Positions 1 to 8,204 of a stretch of DNA of 64,000 nucleotides are shown in pieces. Both the position numbers and the translations under genes were made by a program. Location of the stretch: contig NZ_SMAR01000008.1 of assembly GCF_004342225.1 (NCBI RefSeq), forward strand, positions 62,001-126,000, given 5' to 3'. This stretch comes from Martelella mediterranea (GTDB lineage: Bacteria; Pseudomonadota; Alphaproteobacteria; Rhizobiales; Rhizobiaceae). Below the pieces are notes generated by a model. The model made no database searches. It worked only from the letters and a program-made list of their open reading frames with translations, and was not told where the DNA came from. Numbering within the stretch: position 1 is the first letter of the stretch; every line of letters begins with the position of its first letter.

Positions 1-789
1 CGGTCCCTCTTCCTGAAAATGGAAGAGGTCCATCTCACGCCCAAGACGGCGATGATCACGCTTTTCAGCCTCTTCAAGAAAATTCAGGTAGGCATCAAGC
101 TGCTTCTTGTCGGCCCACGCGGTTCCGTAAATACGGGTCAGCATCGGATTATTGCTGTCACCGCGCCAATATGCACCGGCGACTTTCATCAGCTTGAACG
201 CTTCGCCGATTTGCCCGGTCGACGTCATATGCGGACCACGGCAAAGATCGAACCAGTCACCCTGGTGATAGATTTTCACATCCTGATCAGCGGGAATTGC
301 GTCGATGAGCTCGACCTTGTAGGCCTCCCCTTTCTCCGCGAAAACCTGCTTGGCTTTGTCACGCGACCAGACTTCCTTGGTGAAGGGAGCGTTGCGCTTG
401 ATGATTTCCTTCATTTTCTTTTCGATCTTGGGCAGATCGTCAGGCGTGAAAGGAACCTCACGGGCAAAGTCATAATAGAAGCCGTTTTCGATAACGGGGC
501 CAATGGTTACCTGTGTGCCAGGCCACAGCTCCTGCACAGCTTCAGCCATCACATGCGCTGCATCGTGGCGGATCAGTTCCAGAGCACGGTCATCCGTGCG
601 CGTTACGATCTCAATACGACCGTCGGCAACCGGATCGGCAAGGTCGCGCAGCTCGCCATCAAGCGCTATCGCGACGGCTTTCTTGGCCAGCGACTTGGAA
701 ATAGACTCAGCAACGTCGTGGCCGGTGGTGCCAGCTTCGTATTCGCGCTTTGAGCCATCAGGAAAAGTAAGGGAAATCTGGTCAGACAT
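1..789 (-). CDS. thrS: Threonyl-tRNA synthetase, N-terminal 263 residues (cut by window edge)
   Basis: Charges tRNA-Thr with threonine in the cytoplasm. The visible part holds the TGS domain (about residues 1-63, opening [12 protein letters not shown]) and the N2 editing domain, which hydrolyses Ser-tRNA-Thr. The editing motif HDAAH is at residues 75-79 and the partner motif LCRGPHM has C183 and H187, so editing looks intact. The catalytic and anticodon-binding domains lie beyond the left edge; the frame is open to base 1. The ATG is preceded by TAAGGAG at good spacing, which fixes the start. It is transcribed leftwards, downstream of the YrhK-like gene, with about 130 bp between. Identity is very secure; only completeness is unknown. 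Confidence 0.97.
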   Translation of the reverse strand, partial: MSDQISLTFPDGSKREYEAGTTGHDVAESISKSLAKKAVAIALDGELRDLADPVADGRIEIVTRTDDRALELIRHDAAHVMAEAVQELWPGTQVTIGPVIENGFYYDFAREVPFTPDDLPKIEKKMKEIIKRNAPFTKEVWSRDKAKQVFAEKGEAYKVELIDAIPADQDVKIYHQGDWFDLCRGPHMTSTGQIGEAFKLMKVAGAYWRGDSNNPMLTRIYGTAWADKKQLDAYLNFLEEAEKRDHRRLGREMDLFHFQEEGP

Positions 790-921
790 ATGTCACTCCT
801 TAAGCCAGTCCCGCCAACGAATGCGGGTGGACGTCATTGCCTTTCATAAAGAAAGGCGAACTAAGCGAAGTCGCTGAATAGAGAAATTTTGGCAGTCCGT
901 AAACCCGCAACCTTGAAGGGT
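790..921 (-). promoter_or_regulatory. thrS leader with a 7-bp hairpin
   Basis: The 132-bp gap upstream of thrS holds a perfect 7-bp stem (GCCTTTC / GAAAGGC, 839-857, 5-nt loop). There is no T-tract after it on the minus strand, so it is not a standard terminator. I see no T-box features, which would be unexpected in this group. The promoter was not located. Confidence 0.3.
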
Positions 922-1785
922 TCATTCGGACATGGCCAGTCGCGCCTCTCGCATGGAAAGCACCGCTGCGACAAAGAAGCAAAAAGCACCAGCCCAAAGG
1001 TTGGCGTTGGAGAGCGGAACAATCCAGTCAGCTTCTTGACCGTGTGGAACGTAGGCCAGCGTGGAGGCGACCATAAAGAAGATACACCCAACGAAATTCA
1101 CCATTACGATCCACCACGCGATTTCTTTTGGCTTGAAGGCAAAATGCGCGTGGCATGTTTCCATCACCGCAAAATAAGCAGAAACCAGAAACAGCACCGA
1201 ACCAATCATGCCCGGAAGCCAGATCACAACATCCTGAGCCACCCAGCCAGCCGGTGCCTTGATCGCATCAAACGTATTGAAATTAAACGCAATCGTGCCA
1301 ACGAACTGGGTGATCGCACTCAGCCAGCCAAGACTGCCGGGCTGCCATCCCAGCAAAGCTGGCCGTATGCGAGCACCACTCGACGCGTCTTCCAATGAAA
1401 AGACTTTGGCATTGGCCGCCTGGAAGTTCTGCAGAAAGCCTGCCGTGGTAAACGGGATAGATCCGGCAAAAAAGGTGATGTTCGCCGTCAGCGCCGAGAT
1501 CTTCATTATATGCTCTGGCATCAGCGCCATAACGCTGCCCAGCATAAAAAGGAACGAGCCTGTGGCAAAGATCAGCCCCATAACCCAGTTGTAGCCATAG
1601 CTTTGCCAGATTGGTGTTTCATCGGCTGCAATCAGGCGGTCACGCGGCCTGAGGCCTTTCCTGTGATCGCGGGCACGCCAGATGATGTGATGGCCCTGAT
1701 GATGGTAACTGCGGAATGTGATGAAGCCCAGCGGACCCTTCTCATCGCCGTGCGCGGCACCTTCCCCCTGCACTTGCTGCTTCAT
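922..1785 (-). CDS. Six-helix inner membrane protein, YrhK-like
   Basis: A 287-residue protein of unknown function. About 60 hydrophilic, His/Arg-rich residues are followed by six predicted transmembrane segments (near residues 64-87, 95-115, 155-178, 190-212, 220-245 and 258-278). The first pair, with a repeated GS(F/I)-type pattern, resembles the YrhK membrane domain, but this is a by-eye match. I chose the ATG at 1785 because AAGG lies 9 bases upstream; an in-frame GTG at 1818 would add 11 residues. An Lrp/AsnC regulator lies just upstream on the same strand, so this may be its target, as is common for Lrp-type regulators beside transport genes. No substrate can be inferred. Confidence 0.7.
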   Translation of the reverse strand: MKQQVQGEGAAHGDEKGPLGFITFRSYHHQGHHIIWRARDHRKGLRPRDRLIAADETPIWQSYGYNWVMGLIFATGSFLFMLGSVMALMPEHIMKISALTANITFFAGSIPFTTAGFLQNFQAANAKVFSLEDASSGARIRPALLGWQPGSLGWLSAITQFVGTIAFNFNTFDAIKAPAGWVAQDVVIWLPGMIGSVLFLVSAYFAVMETCHAHFAFKPKEIAWWIVMVNFVGCIFFMVASTLAYVPHGQEADWIVPLSNANLWAGAFCFFVAAVLSMREARLAMSE

Positions 1786-1882
1786 TTCACGGAGCCTTTT
1801 ACTGAACCGGCCTGCCACACGACTTTCATGCGTCTGTTCCTAGCAATCAGAATTTCAGGCTTCAGGATTGAGTGCGAACCAA

Positions 1883-2368
1883 TCAGTCACCGTTTTTTCC
1901 GCTTTCCAGCTTCATATAGTCAAGCGGCAGTTCTGTCGAAAACTTGATCTGCTCCATCGCAAACGATGATGACACATCCCGGATCTCAATCTTCTCGATG
2001 AGCTTTTTGTAGAAAGCGTCATATGCCCCAATGTCAGGAACGACGACGCGGAGAAGGTAATCGACGTCACCGCTCATCCGGTAAAATTCAAGAACCTCCG
2101 GGAAACCGGCGATAACCTCTGAGAACCGGCGCAGCCATTCCACCGAGTGCGTATTGGTTCGGATGGCGACGAACACGGTGACGTTTGCATTCACCTTTTC
2201 AGGATCGAGGAGCGCCACGCGGCCTTTGATGACACCCTCTTCCTCCATCTTCTGGATCCGGCGCCAGCAAGGGGTCGTCGAAAGCCCAACCTTCTTTCCG
2301 ATATCGGCCACCGCAAGCGTTGTGTCGGACTGCAAAAGGCGCAAAATTTTTCTGTCCAGACGATCCAT
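1883..2368 (-). CDS. Lrp/AsnC family transcriptional regulator
   Basis: 161 residues, the usual length for this family. An N-terminal helix-turn-helix (about residues 1-55, MDRLDRKILRLLQSD then IGKKVGLSTTPCWRRIQKM) is followed by the RAM ligand-binding domain (about 65-150, with the typical SGDVDYLLRVVV strand). Members bind amino acids or related metabolites and often control a neighbouring transporter or degradation gene. Start: ATG preceded by GGAGAGG. The YrhK-like membrane gene follows 97 bp downstream on the same strand and is the obvious candidate target. The effector cannot be predicted from the sequence. Confidence 0.93.
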   Translation of the reverse strand: MDRLDRKILRLLQSDTTLAVADIGKKVGLSTTPCWRRIQKMEEEGVIKGRVALLDPEKVNANVTVFVAIRTNTHSVEWLRRFSEVIAGFPEVLEFYRMSGDVDYLLRVVVPDIGAYDAFYKKLIEKIEIRDVSSSFAMEQIKFSTELPLDYMKLESGKNGD

Positions 2369-2431
2369 TTAACCTCTCCATGAAAATTTATTCTTTTCAT
2401 AGCAGATTCTGAACGGATTGGAAGTCTGTCT

Positions 2432-3085
2432 TCAGTCAGCCAGTTCACGGACAGCCGTTTTCAAAACGGGTAGCACTTCATCTTCGAACCATGGATGCTT
2501 CTTCAGCCAGGCAGTGTTGCGCCAGCTCGGGTGCGGCAGAGGCAAAACCCGCCGTTCCTGATTGGTGAAATAGAATCTGCGCCATTGCCGAACAGTTTCC
2601 GTCAGGGTTTTCTCGCACCCGGCACCAAGGTGCCATTTTTGTGCATATTGTCCGATCGCAATCACCAGACGCAGCTGTGGCATGGCTGACATAGCTTCCA
2701 TGCGCCATGCTGGAGCGCATTCTTTGCGTGGCGGCAAATCATGCCCCTTGTCATTATACCCCGGAAAGCAGAACCCCATTGGCAGGATTGCAAAGCGGTC
2801 CGGATCATAAAACGCGTCACGGTCAACACCGAGCCAGTCACGAAGCCGATCGCCGGAACGGTCGTTAAAAGGCAAGCCACTTTCGTGCACACGCAGTCCG
2901 GGCGCCTGCCCTGCAATCAGGATTTTGGCGGAGGAAGAAAGCGTCGCAACCGGTCGGGGCTCATGCGGCAAGCGCTTTTCCGAACCACCGGAAGGGTTGT
3001 CGCGACATATCCGGCACGCTTTGATTCTGCAGGCCAGCTCTTCGGTGTTCATTTTGATGCGCAAATCGTCTCCTGCAGGAAGCAT
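2432..3085 (-). CDS. Uracil-DNA glycosylase family protein
   Basis: 217 residues of the UDG superfamily. Motif A is GQAPGLRVHESGLPF, followed by DRSGDRLRDWLG; motif B is PHPSWRN near residue 180. These are the uracil-pocket and leaving-group loops, so a base-excision role on deaminated cytosine is likely, though this subfamily is poorly studied. A CRIC pair near residue 23 could bind metal. Start is uncertain: the ATG at 3085 has no clear ribosome site, while an in-frame ATG at 3052 (MNTEELACRIKA) has CAGGAG about 15 bases upstream and gives the more typical N-terminus. It is divergent from the sensor kinase at 3209. A second, degenerate UDG gene lies at 40778. Confidence 0.85.
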   Translation of the reverse strand: MLPAGDDLRIKMNTEELACRIKACRICRDNPSGGSEKRLPHEPRPVATLSSSAKILIAGQAPGLRVHESGLPFNDRSGDRLRDWLGVDRDAFYDPDRFAILPMGFCFPGYNDKGHDLPPRKECAPAWRMEAMSAMPQLRLVIAIGQYAQKWHLGAGCEKTLTETVRQWRRFYFTNQERRVLPLPHPSWRNTAWLKKHPWFEDEVLPVLKTAVRELAD

Positions 3086-3208
3086 AAGGGCGATCCGGTT
3101 TTAAACCTGTTACCGCCAGCTTAAAAAACAAGGCTAACAAAGTGTTGACGGGAAGCATTTCTTAACAATTCGTTCTTAAGGTGGAAAGCATGGAAAGACG
3201 GGGAAGCC

Positions 3209-4954
3209 ATGCTGCAACGGTTCAAAGCAATGACGGGTCTTACACACGCGACACATCGGTTCTTAACACTGAAACCGGCGCATCTTCACGAGGCGGCCGG
3301 AGAGAGCGTTGCTACGAATGACCCGAACGCACTTAGAGATCAGCTTCTGAGCGTGGAAAACAATATCGTTGTGACTATGGCCCTGATCGCAATCGCGACC
3401 GGCGGGCTCTTCTATCTCGGGCACCCCGCCACCATGATCGTTGCCTGGGCAGTCATAGCACTTGCGCTGGCAGTTGCAGGTTACGGCATCTGCAGAAAAG
3501 CCAGAAATCTCGAAGGAAAAACAGTTTCGCTTGAAAAATGGTCCATCCAGATCACTGCAGCACTCTGGCTGGTATCAGGTGGCTGGGCACTTCTGGCATG
3601 GTTTCCGTGTGACAGTTGCTCGGCAGTTGCCTTCCCCTTTTTCAAAGGCGCGATGGTTCTGGTTTCCCTGACCTCGCTTACGCTCAGTGCAGCCCTGATA
3701 CGCCATGCGACATGGCATGTGTTTGCACCATCGATCCTGACGTTCAGCATCGCCGCATTTCTAGAAAAACGCCCGGCAGATGTCGCCTTTGCGACCATTC
3801 TGGCTCTGGTGGTGGTTTTCATTGCATTCATACAGTCAAAGCTGCATGAAAATGCCAGAGCGCTTCACGAAGCAGAACGCGAGAAAGACGCTGTCAATCA
3901 GGCACTGGCTTTCAGCATCAAGCAGACGGAAACGGCGGCAGGTGCCGCGCGTACCGCCAACCGCTCGAAGGCGGCATTTCTGGCGGCAATGTCGCATGAC
4001 CTTCGCACACCGCTCAACGCGATTATCGGCTTTTCCGAGGTCATGAAAGACGAAATGATGGGGCCGGTCGGCAATGCCCATTACGCCAGTTACGTTGATG
4101 ATATTCACAGATCCGGGCGCCATTTGCTCGATATGATAGATGGCGTTCTGGATCTGTCACGGCTGGAGGCTGGCGGCTATTCACTCCACGAACAGACGAT
4201 CTACCTCGCCGATATCGTGGAAGCCTCAATTGCCATGGTGCGCCCGGAAGCCGAGCGGCACTCGATCAGGATATTTCACGAGCACGATCACAACATGGCA
4301 CCGCTGCTTGCCGATGAGCGCGCCCTGAAACAAATCCTCGTCAATCTGCTTTCAAACGCCATCAAGTTCTCGCCGGACAATACTGAAATCGTCATTGGCT
4401 CAGGCTGGACGGAAAACGGCGGGCAGCTGCTTTGTGTTCGTGACTATGGCAGCGGCATGGATCATGACACGCTGGAAAATGCCACGATTGCATTTCAGCG
4501 CGGCACCGATGCGCATCAAACCGAAGGCGTTGGCCTCGGTCTTTCCATCGTTCACCAGCTTGCCCTGGCACATGAGGCCGAGCTGATGCTTGAATCTGAA
4601 CCCGGCAAAGGCACACTGGCTGTCGTCAGCTTTCCGATGAAGCGCGTTGCTCCCTGTCCGGCTGACATGCTTGAGGACAGTAAAACCGGCCTGAAAATGC
4701 CGGTACGCCCCGCAGAAACTTTGCCATTTGAAGCCGATAGTCTGGAAATTGAGGCGTCCGACCTTTCTCTGGAGGCCACACCCGATACCGCGACTGAAAG
4801 CCTTGTGAGCCAAGCCAGCCAATGGCACCATTCAGGTGCCAATGACGACAGCACTGATGCGCTCGCACTGGATGCACTGATTGAAGCGGAAATTGTCGCC
4901 GCACTCGACACTGAAGCTCGAGAACGCGCTCGTGAAGCGGCGAATGCGGCTTAA
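3209..4954 (+). CDS. Membrane sensor histidine kinase, DivJ/PleC-like
   Basis: 581 residues. Six predicted membrane helices (about residues 50-212) act as the sensor region, with no large periplasmic loop. A linker (212-250) leads to a DHp domain with SHDLRTPLNAIIGFSE, the phospho-acceptor being H263. The ATPase domain has an N box (LVNLLSNAIKFS), G1 (DYGSGM) and G2 (GVGLGLSIV). The H box is of the type in DivJ, PleC and PdhS, which act on DivK and PleD in alphaproteobacterial cell-cycle control. The last 100 or so residues form an acidic tail with no recognised domain. No response regulator gene is adjacent, so it is an orphan kinase, consistent with a DivK-type partner elsewhere. The exact orthology (DivJ, PleC or another paralogue) is not settled. 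Confidence 0.85.
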   Translation: MLQRFKAMTGLTHATHRFLTLKPAHLHEAAGESVATNDPNALRDQLLSVENNIVVTMALIAIATGGLFYLGHPATMIVAWAVIALALAVAGYGICRKARNLEGKTVSLEKWSIQITAALWLVSGGWALLAWFPCDSCSAVAFPFFKGAMVLVSLTSLTLSAALIRHATWHVFAPSILTFSIAAFLEKRPADVAFATILALVVVFIAFIQSKLHENARALHEAEREKDAVNQALAFSIKQTETAAGAARTANRSKAAFLAAMSHDLRTPLNAIIGFSEVMKDEMMGPVGNAHYASYVDDIHRSGRHLLDMIDGVLDLSRLEAGGYSLHEQTIYLADIVEASIAMVRPEAERHSIRIFHEHDHNMAPLLADERALKQILVNLLSNAIKFSPDNTEIVIGSGWTENGGQLLCVRDYGSGMDHDTLENATIAFQRGTDAHQTEGVGLGLSIVHQLALAHEAELMLESEPGKGTLAVVSFPMKRVAPCPADMLEDSKTGLKMPVRPAETLPFEADSLEIEASDLSLEATPDTATESLVSQASQWHHSGANDDSTDALALDALIEAEIVAALDTEARERAREAANAA

Positions 4955-5010
4955 AGCATCGGGCGATACTTACCAGTCGCCTCCAAGTTAGCAGAGATTG
5001 ACGAAAACGA

Positions 5011-5514
5011 ATGACGACTTACCCAGAAATCGAAACGGAAAGGCTCCACCTAAGACCGGTCGCGATGGCGGACTGGCCGGATTATTGCGCGCTCATGCAG
5101 TCTGAACGTGCCTGTTTCATGAACGGACCGCATTCTGTTTCCGGAGCCTGGGGGATGTTCTGCCACGATGTTGCACAATGGGAATTGTTCGGTCACGGCG
5201 CATTGATGTTCCATCTGAAAGACAAAAGCGATTGTCTTGGTCAGGTCGCCATTAATGCCGGACCTCTGTTTCCCGAACATGAGCTTGGCTGGCTCGTCTA
5301 TCCGCACGCTGAAGGCAAAGGCTATGCTGGTGAAGCCGCAGCGGCAATGCGCGACTGGGCATTCAACACGTTTGGACTGAAAACACTTGTAAGCTACATT
5401 GATCCTGACAATCAGCGCTCAATCCGGCTCGCAGAGCGCCTTGGCGCTATGCGCGATGATGCTGCAGATCGCCCGGCACCGGAAGATCTGGTTTACCGCC
5501 ACATACGGCCTTAA
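5011..5514 (+). CDS. GNAT family N-acetyltransferase (RimJ/RimL type)
   Basis: 167 residues covering one Gcn5-related acetyltransferase fold. It opens with ETERLHLRPVAMADWPDY, typical of the RimJ/RimL-like group. The acetyl-CoA pyrophosphate loop is AEGKGYAGEAAAAM (about residues 101-114), and the C-terminal strand with NQRSIRLAERLGA is the usual end of the fold. The acceptor could be a ribosomal protein, an antibiotic or a small metabolite; nothing here decides. It follows the sensor kinase after 56 bp on the same strand but is probably independent. The first palindromic repeat copy lies just past its stop. Confidence 0.9.
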   Translation: MTTYPEIETERLHLRPVAMADWPDYCALMQSERACFMNGPHSVSGAWGMFCHDVAQWELFGHGALMFHLKDKSDCLGQVAINAGPLFPEHELGWLVYPHAEGKGYAGEAAAAMRDWAFNTFGLKTLVSYIDPDNQRSIRLAERLGAMRDDAADRPAPEDLVYRHIRP

Positions 5515-5547
5515 TGCACAGGCATGGAAGGGCGAGCTGGCTGAACC

Positions 5548-5716
5548 CTGGTGGTTCGATTCCGGCATTTGGTTCCCTTTCCGCACGCGCTTATCCAAAT
5601 GCCGAAATCAAAAGAACCGCTAGCCAAGTTTATGTTTCTAGTGGAATTTTTGAATTTGACATTTGAAACGATCACTGACGGCAGGCGGGATTCAAATGTC
5701 AAATTCATTCCACTAG
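5548..5716. repeat. Composite palindromic repeat, copy A
   Basis: Two inverted repeats in tandem. The first (5548-5623) has arms sharing the core CCGGCATTTGG / CCAAATGCC-type sequence, with CTGGTGGTTC at one end and GAACCGCTAG at the other, and a 4-nt bulge in one arm. The second (5638-5716) has arms CTAGTGGAAT...GAATTTGACATTTGAA and TTCAAATGTCAAATTC...CACTAG, again with about 4 nt of asymmetry. The whole unit recurs in the same orientation at 21895-22065 with only scattered differences. It lies between the convergent acetyltransferase and dgkA genes, and its right end provides the dgkA stop codon. No ORF is inside. It looks like a MITE- or REP-like element; Brucella has palindromic Bru-RS repeats, but I cannot confirm it is the same family. 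Confidence 0.9.
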
Positions 5717-6081
5717 AAAAAAACGACGGCAATTGCATAAATAAAATTGCAGCAGATCAGGCAGAATGTCGCAAAAGACCCGAGATCCTTGGCGTGCTTG
5801 CCTTCGACCGAACGCTCCGGCGAGACACGGTCGACCAGTTCTTCGACCGCCGTGTTCAGCGCTTCAGCTGCAAAAAGTGCGAACATCAGAATGATGAAGA
5901 CCATGAACTGTGTCGCAGTCGCGCCAGCCAGAAAAAACACGATCACGCCAATCACGAACCCAAGCAATTCGTGTCGGAATGCCTCTTCTCTGAGCAAGCG
6001 CACAAATCCCTGAAAAGAATACCGGCTGGCAGCGATCAGATGACGAACGCCTTTTTCCTTTTTGACGGGACCGTTCGTCAT
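5713..6081 (-). CDS. dgkA: Diacylglycerol kinase (prokaryotic, membrane)
   Basis: 122 residues with three membrane helices. The family signature EALNTAVEELVDRVSPE, followed by HAKDLGS, matches the E. coli DgkA active-site region (Glu of the EALN motif and the conserved Asp-Arg). It phosphorylates diacylglycerol to phosphatidate in the inner membrane, recycling lipid released by periplasmic glucan or LPS modification. The C-terminus runs straight into the palindromic repeat at 5548-5716: the TAG stop (5713-5715) is formed by the CTAG at the end of the repeat, so the native C-terminus may have been altered. It lies 134 bp downstream of cobT on the same strand, separated by a GC-rich hairpin. 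Confidence 0.95.
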   Translation of the reverse strand: MTNGPVKKEKGVRHLIAASRYSFQGFVRLLREEAFRHELLGFVIGVIVFFLAGATATQFMVFIILMFALFAAEALNTAVEELVDRVSPERSVEGKHAKDLGSFATFCLICCNFIYAIAVVFF

Positions 6082-6129
6082 GGGTCTACCTCTTCGCTAT
6101 CCAGACAGGATTTGTCATTCCAGATACAG

Positions 6130-6152
6130 AAGCGCCGCCAGAGGCGGCGCAA
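6130..6152 (-). terminator. GC-rich hairpin between cobT and dgkA
   Basis: A perfect 8-bp stem GCGCCGCC / GGCGGCGC (6132-6150) with a 3-nt loop lies downstream of cobT on the minus strand. The following bases (TTCTGT) are only weakly T-rich, so it could be a leaky terminator or an mRNA-stabilising hairpin before dgkA. Confidence 0.45.
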
Positions 6153-6215
6153 ATCCGGTGCAATCTGCCATTTATGCGTGACACTTCTAAGACATGATAG
6201 CGTTCTGATTTTACT

Positions 6216-7235
6216 TTAGGAACTGCGGTTCGTAACCCCAGCCTCCTCAAACGTCGCCATGCCTGTGTGGCAGGCCGCTGCAGATTTAACGAGACTTGCG
6301 GCCAGTGCTGCTCCTGTCCCCTCACCCAGCCGCATACCAAGTGCCAGCAGTGGTGTCTTTCCAAGTTTCTGGATCAGTTTGAGATGTCCGGGTTCTGCCG
6401 AGACGTGTCCAATCAGGCAGTGATCGAGCGCTGAAGGGTTGGCCGCTTTCAAGACCGCAGCCGCCGCGGTCACGACGTATCCGTCGAGCAGCACCGGCAC
6501 CTTTTGCATGCGCGCGGCAATGATGGCTCCGGCAATGGCAGCGAATTCGCGCCCGCCAAGCCGGCGCAGCAACTCCAGCGGGTCTGAGAGATGGTCCTTG
6601 TGAAAGGCGACCGCCTCTTCGACAACAGCAATCTTGCGCTCCAGCATATCACCTTCGGCGCCGGTTCCCGGACCGACCCAGTCAGCCGCTGAACCACCAT
6701 AAAGGCCATAGCATATTGCGGCTGCAATCGTGGTGTTCCCAATGCCCATTTCGCCGAGACAAAGCAGATCGACACCACCAGCCACTGATTCCATGCCATA
6801 GGCCATGGTTGCCGCACAGTCCCGCTCAGAGAGCGCCGCCTCCGTCGTGATATCGCCTGTCGGATAATCAAGTGCGAGGTCAAAGATCTTCAGGCTGAGA
6901 TCGACATTCGCACAGATCTGGTTGATCGCCGCTCCGCCTGCCGCGAAATTCTCCACCATCTGTTGTGTGACCGTCGCCGGATAGGGCGAAACACCTTTGG
7001 CTGCGATACCATGATTGCCGGCAAAAACAGCAACCATTGGCCTGTTTACAGCCGGTGTGCGGCCACTCCACGCAGCCAGCCACATCGCGATCTCCTCAAG
7101 CCGGCCAAGTGAACCCTCCGGCTTGGTAAGCAGTCCATTTCGCTTCCGTGCAGCGGAGAGTGCCGATGTATCAGCCCCCGGAAGGGCCTCAAGCAAAGCG
7201 CGAAAATCGTCAAAAGGCTGGCCGTTTGCAGTCAT
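6216..7235 (-). CDS. cobT: Nicotinate-nucleotide--dimethylbenzimidazole phosphoribosyltransferase
   Basis: 339 residues, the normal CobT length. It makes alpha-ribazole phosphate from nicotinate mononucleotide and dimethylbenzimidazole, the lower ligand of cobalamin. Recognisable segments are GNHGIAAKGVSPYP, GEMGIGNTT, and the C-terminal GMRLGEGTGAALA, which carries the catalytic glutamate. The ATG at 7235 has GAGGA 9 bases upstream. It is divergent from cobS (7375), the enzyme that uses its product after dephosphorylation, so both halves of the nucleotide-loop step sit around one 139-bp control region. I see no cobalamin riboswitch in that gap. Confidence 0.96.
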   Translation of the reverse strand: MTANGQPFDDFRALLEALPGADTSALSAARKRNGLLTKPEGSLGRLEEIAMWLAAWSGRTPAVNRPMVAVFAGNHGIAAKGVSPYPATVTQQMVENFAAGGAAINQICANVDLSLKIFDLALDYPTGDITTEAALSERDCAATMAYGMESVAGGVDLLCLGEMGIGNTTIAAAICYGLYGGSAADWVGPGTGAEGDMLERKIAVVEEAVAFHKDHLSDPLELLRRLGGREFAAIAGAIIAARMQKVPVLLDGYVVTAAAAVLKAANPSALDHCLIGHVSAEPGHLKLIQKLGKTPLLALGMRLGEGTGAALAASLVKSAAACHTGMATFEEAGVTNRSS

Positions 7236-7374
7236 GGCTGGAAATCCTCAATGCGGGCATGGCGGACGACGCAGTCTTCCGCCGGAAATGAATTTGATAG
7301 GTTTCATAAATTGCAATAAGCCGGTTCTCAACATAAAGCCGGAAAAATCAATCCGACAAACGGGAAAGAACCAC

Positions 7375-8154
7375 TTGAAAAAAAGAGGCCTCATTTCAGA
7401 CCTTGCCGAGGCGACGGCGTTTCTGACGCGGCTTCCGGTTCCCGAACGCCTGTTTTATCAGGAACATTCTGGCTCTGATGCTTCATGGGCCTTCCCGCTG
7501 GCAGCAGTTCTCGCCGTTCTGCCTTCTGCCGCTCTTCTTCTGCTCATTTCAACGATTGGCGGCAGCACCGCACTCTCCGTATTTCTGGCACTTTGCCTCT
7601 ACGTTCTCGTCACGGGCGCTTTGCACGAGGACGGTCTGGCCGATTGCGCGGATGGTCTGTTTGGTGGCAAGTCCAAAGAAAATGTACTTGCGATCATGAA
7701 AGACAGTCGCATCGGCACTTATGGTGTGCTGGCACTCGTTTTCTCGGTCGGACTTCGCCTCATCGCTCTTAGCCATCTGGCGGGGTCGTCGGGCACAGGC
7801 TTTGCTGTCGGTGCGCTGATCTGTGGTGCTTCGGCCGGACGTGCGCTGATGCTCGCGCACTGGTCATTCATTCCGCCAGCAAAAAAAGACGGCGCGGCCG
7901 CAGCACTCGGCCAGCCCGTTCTTAGCACACTGCTTTCAGGCCTCTTCGCCCCTTTCTTGCTGCTCGCGCTTCTTGCTGTCCTGACCAATTCCATTCCGGC
8001 GGTCAGCCTTGCCGTTCTGGCTTCCGGCGTCGCAGCGTTTATGTTCTCGCGTTTCGCGAATCGGCGCATTGGCGGCCATACCGGAGACACGCTGGGCGCC
8101 ACAGCACAAATCGGCGAGTGCGTCTTTCTTGCAACCCTTGCCATTTTCCTCTGA
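7375..8154 (+). CDS. cobS: Adenosylcobinamide-GDP ribazoletransferase (cobalamin synthase)
   Basis: Inner-membrane enzyme joining adenosylcobinamide-GDP to alpha-ribazole, the last step of B12 assembly. The 259-residue product has 5-6 hydrophobic segments and the CobS signatures HEDGLADCADGLFGG and MKDSRIGTYG, with RRIGGHTGDTLGA near the end. The start is uncertain: the TTG at 7375 gives the family's usual N-terminus (KKRGLISDLAEATAFLTRLP) with GGGAAAG upstream, while an in-frame ATG at 7288 would add 29 poorly conserved residues. It is called CobV in some alphaproteobacterial nomenclature. Divergent partner: cobT. Confidence 0.93.
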   Translation: MKKRGLISDLAEATAFLTRLPVPERLFYQEHSGSDASWAFPLAAVLAVLPSAALLLLISTIGGSTALSVFLALCLYVLVTGALHEDGLADCADGLFGGKSKENVLAIMKDSRIGTYGVLALVFSVGLRLIALSHLAGSSGTGFAVGALICGASAGRALMLAHWSFIPPAKKDGAAAALGQPVLSTLLSGLFAPFLLLALLAVLTNSIPAVSLAVLASGVAAFMFSRFANRRIGGHTGDTLGATAQIGECVFLATLAIFL

Positions 8155-8204
8155 AGCCCGATATTCCAGCAAGGCTTTAGACGGGACACAAAGGAGATCC
8201 GCCT

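Noticed and set aside
3160-3182. CtrA binding site (TTAA-N7-TTAA) before the DivJ-like kinase
   Set aside because: Two TTAA copies occur but the spacing is 10, not 7.
5540-5575. tRNA gene fragment
   Set aside because: Only the T-loop string matches; there is no acceptor, D or anticodon arm, and the second copy of the repeat has unrelated flanking sequence.
7236-7374. Cobalamin riboswitch between cobT and cobS
   Set aside because: The 139-bp gap has no recognisable B12-box and is too short for a riboswitch serving both genes.
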